This document shows positions 59,001 through 64,000 of a DNA stretch of 64,000 nucleotides, piece after piece. Numbering within the stretch: position 1 is the first letter of the stretch; every line of letters starts with the position of its first letter. The notes under the pieces were generated by a model. The model made no database searches and was not told the DNA's origin. It saw nothing but the letters and a program-made list of their open reading frames with translations. A program made the translations under genes and the position numbers. The DNA is from Ophiura sarsii (taxonomy: Eukaryota; Echinodermata; Ophiuroidea; Amphilepidida; Ophiuridae): NCBI GenBank assembly GCA_035610835.1, contig CM069443.1:60343266-60407265 (forward strand), given 5' to 3'.

Positions 59001-62000
59001 TGGGATTGACTTTCACTAACCGTACTTGAATAAACTGATAAAGGAACCATTTTGAGATTTGATGCAGTTGCTATAACTTGCTCACAGTAAATGTAAACAT
59101 GACTTGTATACATAGAATAACACTAAATGTCTATGGCACATTCTGATAATCAATGAAACTTACCTCTCGTTGCAATCTAATTTTGGTCTTGTCTAGTTTT
59201 TCCATGGCAGCCAGAGCTTCTTCAAGCTGTCCTTGGAGAGCCTCCATGTCGCGCTGGGCCTTCTTTTTGCTCTCCTCTGTGGCTTCTAAGGACGCGCTCT
59301 CATCGTCAAGGCGCTTCTTGGTGTCCCCAATCTGAAGAGGTAACCAACAGATGTTATTATTTAGTACAATATCACAGGGAGCTATCAGTCTTGACCTTAA
59401 CCGTCTTGAGGGGATAGGCCAAACTGTGTGATATAATAGGCCATATAACAAGTGTGTGCCAACTCAGGTATATCCCCTATAATCAATTTATCCATCACGA
59501 GACAGTGATTTAACTGCATATACTACTAATTGCAATACATGAACGCACACGCCTACTCAAGGTGCTGTCGTATGCACACGACCAGATAAATATGTGTGCG
59601 TAAATGCTGCGCCTGTAAAGTTACGTACATGAACGCACACACCTACTCAAGGTGCTGTCGTATGCACACGACCAGATAAATATGTGTGCGTAAATGCTGC
59701 GCCTGTAAAGTTACATCACTTTCCAGAGGAAGACAAATAGAGTATAGATCCTATATTGCTTCATTTAATGCTGTCATCACTGATGGTTTTTAGAAATAGT
59801 GCACCCTTGGAAGTTTGTTATTTGGCAAAAGCTACTTCAAGATTTCAAGATTATGGGCAGCCAATGCAAACAGCTGCTTCGGAGGTCGCCGATATGAATC
59901 CTGCTTCAATCAAATTGTCTTTACTCATGTGTTTAATCTGTCACAAATTCCTGGCCAGTATTGCATTATCATAATGTATATTCAAAATGTAGGTAGACGA
60001 ACATGTTTCAGTACACCCAAGGCATGCTTAGGGTAAGCTACTTTTGGCCCTATGGAAGACAGCAAATAGCTAATATAATTGGCAATAACCCGGGTTTTCC
60101 ATTTCCAAGCCCTCAAATTTGTCCTTGATTTTCCACCTCATTTCATAAAAGTATCGCTGCAATAACTCCTATTTATGGTGTGCAATTTGTATTATGCAAC
60201 AACTTAAAATATAAAATAAAAAATCTGATCGCAATAATAAACCACACTTATACACCACAATAGACATTTCGGGTGTCAATTACGATGCGATACAGGGACA
60301 TTTGACAACACCTCAGCTTCTCGTTCTCTCACCTGTGTCTGTAGTGAAGACACCTGTCTCTGCAGGTTATTCTTGGCTTGTTCCTCTTCATCTAGTTGCT
60401 CCTGAAGCTGTTCTTTCTCATCTTCCGAAGCGCGTAGTTTGGTGTTCAGCTCCAGTTTCTGTCGCGTCTCTTCGTTCAAATTTTCCTGCGAGGCAAAAAA
60501 ACCAAATGGGTTGATGAATCATAAGACATGGTTGCAACTTAAGTGAACATCTACCATTTCAGGAGTACATAATGCTACTGACATAATATTCAATCATGCT
60601 TTTATTTTGACCCTTTACCTGTCAACTGAAAGCAGTTAATAGTGTAATATGCTATTACCTGCAATGGGCCTAACGTATAAGTTACCTCTGCGAGGTGTTA
60701 TTATTCATTCAAAACCTCATGAATGTACGCGATACGTACGACCCAATCAAATGCGGTCCTTAAATGGTACGCACAAATCACTGATGTAGAACCAATAACT
60801 ACCACGTAAACATTAGTCATGTTGCGTATACATAATATGTATCAAGTTAAATCACCAAAACAATTTGCGTAATGCCACGAACGCATGACTTATTTTGCAC
60901 GATGCAGTAGTTACGCGACGTGCGAGTTGTTCGCTTGCACAATTTTCGATCAGACTGATCGATCTGTAATGGGTGAAGCATTGTAAAATTGCCGTAAAGT
61001 GTAGCTTTTTAAATTTAAGTAATAATATTTGCAAATCGATCACTCAAGCACTTGCGTAGCAATGAATATTAAAGCCAGTGAATACTATGTGTATTTGTAA
61101 GTTGGCTGGTTCCCAGTTACTCTTACCTGTGCTTCGCTTAGCTGAGCTACCAGTGAGTTGGTTCCCTTAGACGCCTGGGATGCTCGGACTTCTGCATCTT
61201 CCAGCTGTGTAGACAGGGATTCTACTTCATTCTGAAAAATAAATTGTGATACAAAATGTTCAGCTTGATATCAAAAATTTATTATATTATACACTTTGGA
61301 ACTCTTATATAAACAAATGATAACTGTGATGAAGCTACAAATTGCAAATTTAAAAACACGCAATAACAGTTCAAAATTGGCAAAGCGCAAAAAATTAATC
61401 GCAGGAAAATTACTTTTACAGCACTCTATTAAAACCATCCACTTACTTGTAGTTTGGTGGAACGTTCCTGGAATTCATTGCGTGCACGGTCTGTCTCTGT
61501 AAGCCTGACATTGATTTCAGAGAGCTGGGCTTCCAGATTCTTGCGTTTGCGTTCAGACTCCTGCTTGGATTGTTGAACGGTCTTCAGGTCGTTACCGAGC
61601 TCTAGGCTAGAACTCTCGAGGGTAGCTTTGGACTTCTCTAGCGAGGCTTTTGACTGAAAGAAGAGAAAATAGTACAAATTCCATACATATTAATAACCAA
61701 ATAGTAATAATGATAACAACATTATAATCTACTTTAACCATTCAGAAGATTTCTTTTGCAACAATTATGATTTTATGCCTTAAAGTATGTCTAGCCTGAT
61801 CCATTCTCAGTCATAAGTATCGAATACTTTCTACGCGGCAGTCATCTGCAGACAACAGTTCCACAATTTCACAAAATGTTTCAAAAATGTTAATTTTTTT
61901 GAATTTTATCACCATATTTGGAATCACCATGAGAAATGCATTAAAATAAGTACAAAAACATGTCTATTATTGGTTCAATAATTCATGAGAAAAGACTTTG

Positions 62001-63831
62001 AAAGTTGGGAATGGTTTCTGAAAAATCTGTTTTGTATATATGGTAAAACTAATAGCCGTGTGGAAAGTGTTAAGATACAATTTGGTGAATGACGTGTTTG
62101 ACATCTATGATTTCAGAACCTGTGAGGTCCTTTGCAGAAGCCCATGCAGCATAGTATGCCTGAATAAAATCACATCTACCATTATTTGTTTTGTAGAATA
62201 GATGACATAAATCTTCAAATAAGAGTGATTTTAGAGGTATTTACGCCCAAAAATGTCTATTTTTTAATGTTTTCCATGGCAACAAGTAATAATCAAAGTA
62301 CAATTGGCACAACCAATAATTCTAAAACTCTGCATCATGTAGAGAACATATTGGTGAAATCTTAATTTATAAATCTTGATTTAGAGCAATTTTACTCAAT
62401 CTCCTACATTTGAATGGCGGCCATTTTGAAATCCAAGACGGCCGCCGAACCATTGCTCGAAAAATGTGGGTACTTCTATAATGTGAAATCAGCATATAAA
62501 ATGCCCCTAAAAGCGAATTTTCATGCTTTCTGCCAGAAGTGAACATATGGCCATTTTTTGTTACATATCTGCTCCACTAAGATAACCCCTGACATAATCA
62601 CATATGCTTGTACCAAGATGGTAATAATACACTACAATCCACCTACCCTCTTAGCAGTGTCCAATTGTTCGTTAAGATTCTCTACCACCTGGTTATGTTT
62701 GTGTCTCATATCTGACAGCTGTGTCTCGTGAGTGCGCGTTTCTTCGTCAAGGTTCTTCTTGAGATCCCCCAGCTCACTCTCACGTTTGCTACGCAGCTCC
62801 AGCTGTGCGGCGGTCACCTCCACGGAATCTTCCAACTCGCTCTTGATGGCTTCCAATTCCTGGTTGGGGAGAGAGAGAGGTAAAATGTGGACGAGTTTTT
62901 TTCTCATTTAAAAATGAGAAAAAGTACAATCAATGTGCGACTTGTTTCAAAAGAAAATTAGAATACTGGAACACAAGTGTTAAGTACAAATACTAAACAA
63001 GTGGAAATGTAATGCTGCATAATATTTAGTGTACAAAGATAACCCCCCCCTTTCAGTTTGCCCTACACGCTTTATATTATATTGTCATATTAAGTGAGCC
63101 CTTGCTGTCCCTTTCATTTAAATAGTTTATCCCATGTTTTTGATAGGTTGCTATTTTCTAGTATACGCAAAGGTAATCGCAACATGGTTCACAATTTTTA
63201 ATACCATTCAACCTGATGAATGACCCATTTGCTTAAAATATTATGGTTACTTCAATTATTACATGCAATTGTTAGCCCCTGAGATATTTGAAGAAATTAA
63301 AAAAGTTTTGTGTTCCCCCAAAAAATCTTAAAACACAGAATCTTGCAATTCATAAAACGATATCCATGTGTAAAAGATTCATTATCTATATAAATCCAGA
63401 TAGTGTCATTTTAAGAACCAATAAATAACTTTTTAGTTTAATCAGTTCCAAATTGGCGAGAAATATTCAGTTTTTATCTCTCCGGGCGCAAAAGTAATCC
63501 AAGCTTACACGCGCGATTATGGTCACAAGCACGCTGTTTAGGCCGCACACTCACGTCACACATATGATGCACAGTGCGAGTGTTGCCTTCATGCACGCCC
63601 GCCTCCTTCTGTATTCATTTCGCTGCTTTAAGGTGGCTTCAACAATTTGGAGCTGATCAAACTCTAGTAAATCCCTCCATACCTACCTCTTGCGTGTCTT
63701 TCTTTTGTTTCTCTGCCTTGCTTCTGGCAGTCTTCTCTACTGCTAAGTCTTCTTCTAGCTCCTGTGTTTGATTCTGTAATTCACGCAGGGCTTTCTGGGC
63801 GGCATTCTTAGCGGCGGTCTCTTCATCAATC
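28957..63831 (-). CDS. MYH10-like: myosin II heavy chain, non-muscle/smooth-muscle type: 3' half of gene
   Basis: Class II myosin is the actin-based motor whose heavy chain dimerises through a long coiled-coil tail and assembles into bipolar filaments. Fifteen exons from 63831 down to 37338 join in frame with canonical splice sites to give 831 coil residues without a gap, then a tailpiece. Diagnostic stretches include [40 protein letters not shown] and [11 protein letters not shown], which match the MYH9/10/11 group rather than sarcomeric myosins. The motor head, neck and first part of the rod lie beyond the right edge. Introns range from 215 bp to 10.2 kb. At the 3' end, alternative tail exons are present (35994-36087, 34628-34660, 28957-29083). 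The isoform assigned by default is the one ending at 28957. Confidence 0.95.
29365..29575. repeat. dispersed repeat shared with 63470-63670
   Basis: Shared words in order: GCGCAAAAGTAATCCAAGC, GATGCACAGTG, TTCATTTGCTGC and TTTGAAGCTGATCA. A 26-bp direct duplication (TACACCCTTCGGCATTCATT type) lies inside this copy. Confidence 0.6.
29757..30180. repeat. two GAGCACTACCTG-family MITE copies in inverted arrangement
   Basis: The left half reads CTGCCGATTGGTCAGAAAGA then CTGATAAAGATTA and AGCAGTATTTTAATTG. The right half is its reverse complement in order and contains TTAACCCCCCTGAGCACTAC at 29973. The pair could form a long hairpin. Confidence 0.65.
32030..32270 (-). mobile_element. MITE, TTAACACTTTCC family, copy 5
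   Basis: Reverse orientation. Ends TTAACACTTTTCATGCGGC and GCCGCATGGAAAGTGTTAA. Confidence 0.85.
33724..33995. mobile_element. MITE, TTTGTCTCAAAGCTC family, copy 1
   Basis: Ends TTTGTCTCAAAGCTCCCGCG and GGAGCTTTGAGACAAACAA are inverted. Includes a T-run of about 24 and an A-run. A reverse-orientation copy lies at 56157-56400. Confidence 0.75.
34628..34660 (-). CDS. MYH10-like: myosin tail microexon (33 nt, in frame)
   Basis: Acceptor GTCTTTCGCAG, donor GGA/GTAAGC. The 33 nt sit in phase: a leading G completes the Arg codon from 37338-37510, and the final GA joins the A of tailpiece exon A to form Glu. Inclusion would insert [11 protein letters not shown] before GGSSLSSSS without shifting frame. 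If the donor is not used, the next codon is TAA (34624-34626) and the protein ends in [11 protein letters not shown]. The RGG start parallels exon A. Vertebrate MYH11 has a 39-nt exon at the same gene position whose inclusion yields the short SM2 tail. No transcript evidence is available here. Confidence 0.7.
34801..35055. repeat. inverted repeats in the tail-exon intron
   Basis: TTATTACACCTCA (about 34804) is inverted against TGAGGTGTAATAA (about 34972). A tighter hairpin follows at 34988-35052: AAATACTACATGGT pairs with ACCATGTAGTATTT, with GGGGAAATAG/CTATTTCCCC inside. It lies between the microexon and exon B. Confidence 0.7.
35994..36087 (-). CDS. MYH10-like: myosin alternative tailpiece exon B (30 residues and stop)
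   Basis: Acceptor TTTCCTCTTACAG. The first base A completes the same Arg codon as exon A. It encodes [17 protein letters not shown], then [13 protein letters not shown] and TAG (35994-35996). The start would extend the coiled coil by about two acidic heptads before a short aromatic/acidic end. This is quite unlike exon A. A weak donor inside (TACAA/GTGGGA) would instead give a 69-nt in-frame cassette (36019-36087). Minus-strand AATAAA occurs near 35245. I know of no vertebrate counterpart. The phase match, acceptor and coil-like content argue for a real exon. Confidence 0.65.
36088..37337 (-). other. intron between last coil exon and tailpiece exon B
   Basis: Holds the 287-bp MITE at 36624-36910; otherwise no recognisable content. 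A CT/CCC-rich stretch (37260-37310) lies just downstream of the donor. Confidence 0.75.
36624..36910. mobile_element. MITE with AGTGTTTCTACAGAG ends and 5-bp target duplication
   Basis: The left AGTGTTTCTACAGAGCC and right GGCTCTCTGTAGAAACACT are inverted, and the element is flanked on both sides by CACAG (619-623 and 911-915 within the 36.xxx block). Additional TTTCTACA words lie inside. Confidence 0.8.
37338..37510 (-). CDS. MYH10-like: myosin rod exon, last coil exon
   Basis: 173 nt, acceptor CACACGCAG, donor CTAAG/GTGAGA. Encodes [20 protein letters not shown] and on to EVNSLKTRL plus two bases (AG) of an Arg codon. This is the C-terminal end of the coiled coil (vertebrate LKRQLEEAEEEATRAN to SLKNRLR). 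The split codon is the switch point for all tailpiece exons. Confidence 0.97.
37592..37790. repeat. MITE, ACTGTAAAAGTG family, copy 4
   Basis: The left TTACTGTAAAAGTGGTTACT and right AACATTTCCACTTTTACAGT plus A are inverted. The most complete copy. It lies in the 722-bp intron 37511-38232, which otherwise holds nothing notable. Confidence 0.85.
38233..38341 (-). CDS. MYH10-like: myosin rod exon
   Basis: 109 nt, acceptor ATCATACAG, donor GAACAG/GTATGA. Encodes [20 protein letters not shown] to [13 protein letters not shown], matching the vertebrate VDDERRNAEQYKDQ region. The leading A completes a Lys codon from the upstream exon. Confidence 0.96.
38342..39283 (-). other. myosin intron with possible SINE remnant
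   Basis: A G-run (38427-38450), a tRNA-like remnant (38720-38790, minus strand: TGGTGTAGTGT and GGATCAAATCC), and a hairpin AGTTTGCGCA/TGCGCAAACT at 38799-38824. No coding sequence. Confidence 0.55.
38720..38790 (-). repeat. tRNA-derived SINE-like remnant
   Basis: On the minus strand, TGGTGTAGTGT (A-box-like, plus 38772-38782) is followed by GGATCAAATCC (B-box-like, plus 38730-38740). No cloverleaf can be supported. Confidence 0.3.
39284..39408 (-). CDS. MYH10-like: myosin rod exon
   Basis: 125 nt, acceptor ACATTGCAG, donor TCCAA/GTAAGC. Encodes [20 protein letters not shown] to EEQLEAES plus two bases of Lys. Corresponds to vertebrate [20 protein letters not shown]. Confidence 0.96.
39741..39824 (-). 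CDS. MYH10-like: myosin rod exon
   Basis: 84 nt, phase 0 at both ends, acceptor CATATATAG, donor AGACAG/GTAAGG. Encodes [20 protein letters not shown] then AKMMLERQ. The upstream intron is the longest of the gene (10.2 kb); the 332-bp intron after it (39409-39740) is unremarkable. Confidence 0.95.
40053..40404. repeat. 176-bp tandem duplication
   Basis: AAGTCTGATATGATCTCACC starts both copies at 40053 and 40229. The copies look identical, so the duplication is recent. Confidence 0.92.
41323..42539. mobile_element. nested element with AGGGACCGTTCA ends
   Basis: The left AGGGACCGTTCAGTATTTAT and right ATAAATAATGAACGGTCCCT are inverted and followed inwards by G-rich and C-rich runs (41391-41405, 41466-41476, 42412-42430, 42500-42517). 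No ORF. It interrupts the larger element between groups of GTAACGTCCGTAAC motifs. Confidence 0.8.
43360..43603 (-). mobile_element. MITE, TTAACACTTTCC family, copy 7
   Basis: Left end TTAACACTTTCCATGCAGC is intact; the right end is decayed (GTCTGTAGACGTGGGCCGTG). Reverse orientation. Confidence 0.8.
43742..44386 (-). repeat. 3' LTR (645 bp)
   Basis: On the plus strand it begins TGTAAGGAAGAGATTGATAG and ends CAGGACATAACA; on the element's strand it is TG...CA. I see no difference from the 5' LTR. The adjacent purine tract AACAAGGAGGGGTA (minus strand, plus 44387-44400) is the plus-strand primer site. Confidence 0.95.
44387..44400 (-). other. polypurine tract of the LTR element
   Basis: The minus-strand sequence AACAAGGAGGGGTA abuts the 3' LTR, as expected for the second-strand priming site. 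Confidence 0.8.
45500..45795 (-). pseudogene. RNase H remnant of the LTR element
   Basis: Translation of the minus strand in shifting frames shows RNase H landmarks of the Ty3/gypsy type: [13 protein letters not shown], then after a frame change [15 protein letters not shown] and NADVLSR. Frameshifts and stops separate the pieces, so this is dead sequence. It continues directly after the stop of the ORF that carries the first RNase H strand. Confidence 0.75.
45796..47265 (-). CDS. Gag-like / integrase-fragment / RNase H-fragment ORF of the LTR element
   Basis: 489 residues from the first ATG. A Gag-like N-terminus is followed by a CCHC knuckle ([14 protein letters not shown], residues 135-148), then about 190 residues of unrecognised, Asp/Glu/Asn-rich sequence. 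Residues 376-417 match the HHCC zinc region of retroelement integrases ([14 protein letters not shown] to FPTCKC), but the first Cys of the final pair is Phe. Right after the [13 protein letters not shown] that normally leads into the integrase core, the sequence jumps to [17 protein letters not shown], the first RNase H strand with its Asp. The normal order is RNase H before integrase, so the ORF is rearranged. No protease, reverse transcriptase or integrase core is present. Confidence 0.8.
   Translation of the reverse strand: MKKHYFDTICEGITIPPGLPRNMLMEHLTMQVQIKADIEKAKINANHQQAIAKIKDNYQQAIIKAHPEYWARKDVNRQRFQTNSVKGHGENVYQHRPNANDSTSQVNRPKTNAPDKQSKPVNHDVQQSTPADIHCYKCKEKGHIANKCPEKSGGTHRPNTSGKNAFQCEALRLGQIQANDLDETCGDTIKEQICVPSRQQAEQKLDEIHHAEIELLENPVKLRPIPKHTDVPQIDSVYTADITLLENENKESDPILKPNTNVMPDYTSSEGVNTLESDLTHSVTKFDQIEDHSTQVNDHAWPDVNNNTLRNMQHEDDTLKEVIEHIVPIGEIDEHRVCLYNEAGIIMRKYRPRSVEEIHQVVLPTKYRPNILETAHDISMPGHMGVEKTKPRILAHVWPGIFQVVAKHCRNFPTCKCQMMDKGKVKRKAPLSPMPIIDTPFKRIGIGVPDFAKPFILQTDAPDFGLVAVLAENHESGNEKPMLSKQKNA
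47510..48475. repeat. 162-bp satellite array in the LTR element leader (6 copies)
   Basis: CTGCAAAAGTCAATGCTGAA followed by ATTTTTCCTGAATCCAC starts units at 47510, 47672, 47834, 47996, 48158 and 48321. Each unit is itself a diverged dimer: the second half repeats CACTGCAAAAGTCAATGCTG then AATTTTCCTAAATCC. Copies differ by a few substitutions. The array fills most of the space between the 5' LTR and the ORF. Confidence 0.95.
48515..48529 (-). other. primer-binding site of the LTR element
   Basis: Immediately inside the 5' LTR the minus strand reads TGGTGGCAGCTAACC. A TGG start is expected for pairing with a tRNA 3' CCA end. I cannot name the tRNA. Confidence 0.6.
48530..49174 (-). repeat. 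5' LTR (645 bp)
   Basis: Same sequence as 43742-44386 as far as I can read, bounded by TGTAAGG and ATAACA and followed by the target duplication TCAAG. Confidence 0.95.
49987..50199 (-). CDS. MYH10-like: myosin rod exon
   Basis: 213 nt, phase 0, acceptor TTCCCACCAG, donor GCACAG/GTGAGT. Encodes [20 protein letters not shown] through EEKRRLDQ-type sequence ([20 protein letters not shown]) to DKEKKLNAQ. Matches vertebrate ERARRQAQQERDELADEI. An acidic stretch, [10 protein letters not shown], is conserved. Confidence 0.97.
50200..52378 (-). other. myosin intron almost filled by a minisatellite
   Basis: About 1.94 kb of 2.18 kb is the tandem array at 50246-52186. The remainder is short unique flank. 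Confidence 0.9.
50246..52186. repeat. minisatellite, about 55-bp unit, 35 copies
   Basis: The unit contains GAGAGGGCGACAATCATATG then TGAATACTATTTCAGCC and a variable tail. Three tail types occur: A (AGATTAAAATAAATAACAT), B (CAATTAAAATAATTAACT) and hybrid C (AGATTAAAATAATTAACT). Read left to right the order is A BBBB A B' BB CC B A BBB C A BB A B A B C A BB A BBB A B B', where B' carries the AACAT ending of A. Copies otherwise differ by single bases, indicating recent homogenisation. Confidence 0.95.
52379..52669 (-). CDS. MYH10-like: myosin rod exon (largest visible)
   Basis: 291 nt, 97 codons, phase 0. Acceptor ACCATCAACAG, donor CAAGAG/GTTGGT (weaker than its neighbours). Encodes [20 protein letters not shown] to [16 protein letters not shown], matching vertebrate [17 protein letters not shown] and LQLQE regions. 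Confidence 0.97.
52919..55255. repeat. tandem array, unit about 100-130 bp, about 21 copies
   Basis: Each unit carries CAAAAAGAACACACC, a C-rich run, TTCCCTCCACCAAATCCCAT, CAAGATAGGCCTTACTGATC and a variable number of TGACCCC or TGACCT words. Unit length varies with how many TGACC(C/T) segments it holds. The right-hand units are more diverged and pass into AGATATCGCGTCACAA and the GGACGGC microsatellite. Confidence 0.93.
55465..55760 (-). pseudogene. 3' end of a non-LTR retrotransposon reverse transcriptase ORF
   Basis: The minus-strand translation includes [39 protein letters not shown] and [14 protein letters not shown] before a stop. This is the familiar C-terminal segment after the reverse transcriptase domain of jockey/CR1-type LINEs. 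There is an in-frame TAG after LRSSSL and another stop upstream, and everything 5' of this is missing, so it is a dead 5'-truncated copy. The 3' flank ends in the GGACGGC microsatellite. Confidence 0.8.
56157..56400. mobile_element. MITE, TTTGTCTCAAAGCTC family, copy 2
   Basis: Reverse orientation to 33724-33995. Ends TTTTGTCTCAAAGCTCTTCA and CGCGCGGGAGCTTTGAGACA. Shares TAATGCGCATCAATAAACTA. Confidence 0.8.
56513..56725 (-). CDS. MYH10-like: myosin rod exon
   Basis: 213 nt, phase 0, acceptor TCACCTACAG, donor AGGCAG/GTGAGT. Encodes [40 protein letters not shown] and [10 protein letters not shown]. This is the most strongly conserved segment here (vertebrate [20 protein letters not shown]). 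Confidence 0.98.
57183..57232. repeat. perfect 23-bp hairpin with 4-nt loop
   Basis: TTTATGTTAGGAGACGTGCG followed by GAT (57183-57205), loop AGTA, then the exact reverse complement (57210-57232). Confidence 0.92.
57233..57445 (+). pseudogene. LINE 3' tail fragment
   Basis: The plus strand encodes [14 protein letters not shown] and a stop, then a non-coding tail with GGCGCTATGTAAATGCATTT and TTATTATTTATTATT, the typical end of CR1/jockey-like LINEs. Only the last codons and 3' UTR remain. Confidence 0.65.
57446..57895. mobile_element. Tc1/mariner-like MITE (450 bp)
   Basis: The left CACTCGTCAAAAGAAGTTCC plus TGGACACT and the right AGTGTCCAAGAACTTCTTTT plus GCCGAGTG are inverted. Flanked by TA. 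Inner arms share CAAAATAAGCAGA and its complement. It sits in the microsatellite tail of the LINE fragment. Confidence 0.88.
57976..58101 (-). CDS. MYH10-like: myosin rod exon
   Basis: 126 nt, phase 0, acceptor TTCAATCCCAG, donor AAGAGT/GTAAGT. Encodes [20 protein letters not shown] to [10 protein letters not shown]. The last residues match the vertebrate SSKDDVGKS. Intron 58102-58571 has nothing notable. Confidence 0.97.
58572..58739 (-). CDS. MYH10-like: myosin rod exon
   Basis: 168 nt, phase 0, acceptor GTATTTCAG, donor ACGAAG/GTAATC. Encodes [40 protein letters not shown] and SRNKETK, matching vertebrate [15 protein letters not shown]. Intron 58740-59163 has nothing notable. Confidence 0.97.
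59164..59331 (-). CDS. MYH10-like: myosin rod exon
   Basis: 168 nt, phase 0, acceptor CCTCTTCAG, donor CGAGAG/GTAAGT. Encodes [20 protein letters not shown] to [14 protein letters not shown]. Ends in the conserved DKLEKTKTRLQQE-like motif. Confidence 0.97.
59332..60332 (-). other. myosin intron with 90-bp tandem duplication
   Basis: A 90-bp block starting CATGAACGCACAC occurs at 59538-59627 and 59628-59717. The surrounding 59440-59750 shares words, inverted, with 30900-31090 (ATCACGAGACAG, CTATACTCTATTTG), so it is a dispersed repeat. Confidence 0.75.
60333..60485 (-). CDS. MYH10-like: myosin rod exon
   Basis: 153 nt, phase 0, acceptor TGCCTCGCAG, donor ACACAG/GTGAGA. Encodes [20 protein letters not shown] to QVSSLQTQ. 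Matches vertebrate EETRQKLSLSTKLKQVEDEK. Intron 60486-61126 has nothing notable beyond dispersed GCGC-containing sequence. Confidence 0.97.
61127..61231 (-). CDS. MYH10-like: myosin rod exon
   Basis: 105 nt, phase 0, acceptor ATTTTTCAG, donor GCACAG/GTAAGA. Encodes [20 protein letters not shown] to LVAQLSEAQ. Confidence 0.95.
61286..61422 (-). repeat. partial MITE, ACTGTAAAAGTG family, copy 5
   Basis: Reverse orientation. Shares GTAAAAGTAATTTTC, CAATTTTGAACTGTTA and TTGTAGCTTCATCACA with the 37592 copy; one end is missing. It lies within the 215-bp intron 61232-61446 and so makes up most of it. Confidence 0.65.
61447..61653 (-). CDS. MYH10-like: myosin rod exon
   Basis: 207 nt, phase 0, acceptor CTTCTTTCAG, donor CTACAA/GTAAGT. 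Encodes [20 protein letters not shown] to [11 protein letters not shown]. Corresponds to vertebrate [20 protein letters not shown]. Confidence 0.96.
61654..62646 (-). other. myosin intron with MITE copy 8
   Basis: Contains the MITE at 61823-62073 and a hairpin near 62414-62447 (GGCGGCC/GGCCGCC arms around TTTTGAAATCCAAGA). Confidence 0.8.
61823..62073 (+). mobile_element. MITE, TTAACACTTTCC family, copy 8
   Basis: Left end decayed (GAATACTTTCTACGCGGCAG), right end GCCGTGTGGAAAGTGTTAA. Same orientation as copy 1. Confidence 0.8.
62647..62859 (-). CDS. MYH10-like: myosin rod exon
   Basis: 213 nt, phase 0, acceptor TCCCCAACCAG, donor AAGAGG/GTAGGT. Encodes [40 protein letters not shown] and [11 protein letters not shown], matching vertebrate [20 protein letters not shown]. 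Confidence 0.97.
62860..63686 (-). other. myosin intron
   Basis: Mostly AT-rich. The part at 63470-63670 is a copy of the dispersed repeat at 29365-29575. Confidence 0.75.
63687..63831 (-). CDS. MYH10-like: myosin rod exon, most 5' exon in the window
   Basis: 145 nt, acceptor ATTTTTTAG, donor CAAGAG/GTAGGT. The first G completes a split codon from an exon outside the window. Encodes [20 protein letters not shown] to [14 protein letters not shown], matching vertebrate VEEEAAQKN and NKAEKQKRDLGE. The rest of the rod, neck and motor lie to the right of the window; no further exon is recognised in 63832-64000. Confidence 0.96.
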
Positions 63832-64000
63832 CTAAAAAATAAAAGGATTCAAATGTTTAAACAGCTGCTAATACTATGTATTAGGTCACCCGATTAGGCC
63901 AACAAAATGTAATACTTTGTCTCAGCGGCCTGCGCGCATTGCTTTTAAAATAGGATTTTGTGCGTAGCCCTACCTGCAGCAGCCATATTTTTCTTTTCAT

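Noticed and set aside
63961..64000. Possible donor of the next myosin exon (GCTGCTGCAG/GTAGGG on the minus strand)
   Set aside because: In the required phase the residues read EKYGCC, unlike the expected Glu/Leu/Ala-rich coil, so the match is probably chance.

Overview
The window looks like a stretch of an AT-rich, intron-rich animal nuclear genome. Introns are long and full of MITE-like elements, homopolymer runs, minisatellites and retroelement fragments. The myosin tail sequence is closest to vertebrate MYH9/10/11-type class II myosins, and the other gene encodes a TIR-domain protein, so I infer a marine invertebrate deuterostome (echinoderm or hemichordate grade). The species cannot be fixed from this sequence alone.

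Layout: (1) About 1.7-10.0 kb, + strand: the 3' part of a gene for an intracellular protein with a long disordered Ser/Asn/Pro-rich region, a Cys-rich patch and a C-terminal TIR domain. Five exons are proposed; the first uses a GC-AG intron. The end of its last exon plus some 3' flank is tandemly triplicated just downstream (316-bp unit). (2) About 12-29 kb: mostly non-coding, with many small inverted-repeat elements, one 270-bp tandem duplication and one possible orphan terminal exon at 22.4-22.75 kb. (3) 28.96-63.83 kb, - strand: the 3' half of a non-muscle/smooth-muscle-type myosin II heavy chain gene. Fifteen consecutive coiled-coil exons join in frame without a gap (831 residues), followed by at least two, probably three, alternative tailpiece exons.

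The main biological result is the myosin tail. The last coil exon ends with two bases of a split Arg codon. Three downstream exons can complete it: a 94-nt exon with its own stop (35994-36087), a 33-nt in-frame microexon (34628-34660) and the terminal exon (28957-29083). The terminal exon resembles the vertebrate SM1/MYH10 tailpiece and the microexon lies where vertebrate MYH11 carries its SM2 exon.

The 10-kb intron at 39.8-50.0 kb holds two nested or complete mobile elements. One is a 3.1-kb TA-flanked inverted-repeat element inserted inside a 250-bp MITE. The other is a 5.4-kb Ty3/gypsy-like LTR element (- strand) with apparently identical 645-bp LTRs, a 5-bp target duplication, a primer-binding site and a polypurine tract. 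Its coding region is reduced and rearranged, and its leader consists largely of six copies of a 162-bp satellite. Other introns hold a 35-copy ~55-bp minisatellite and a ~21-copy ~110-bp array.
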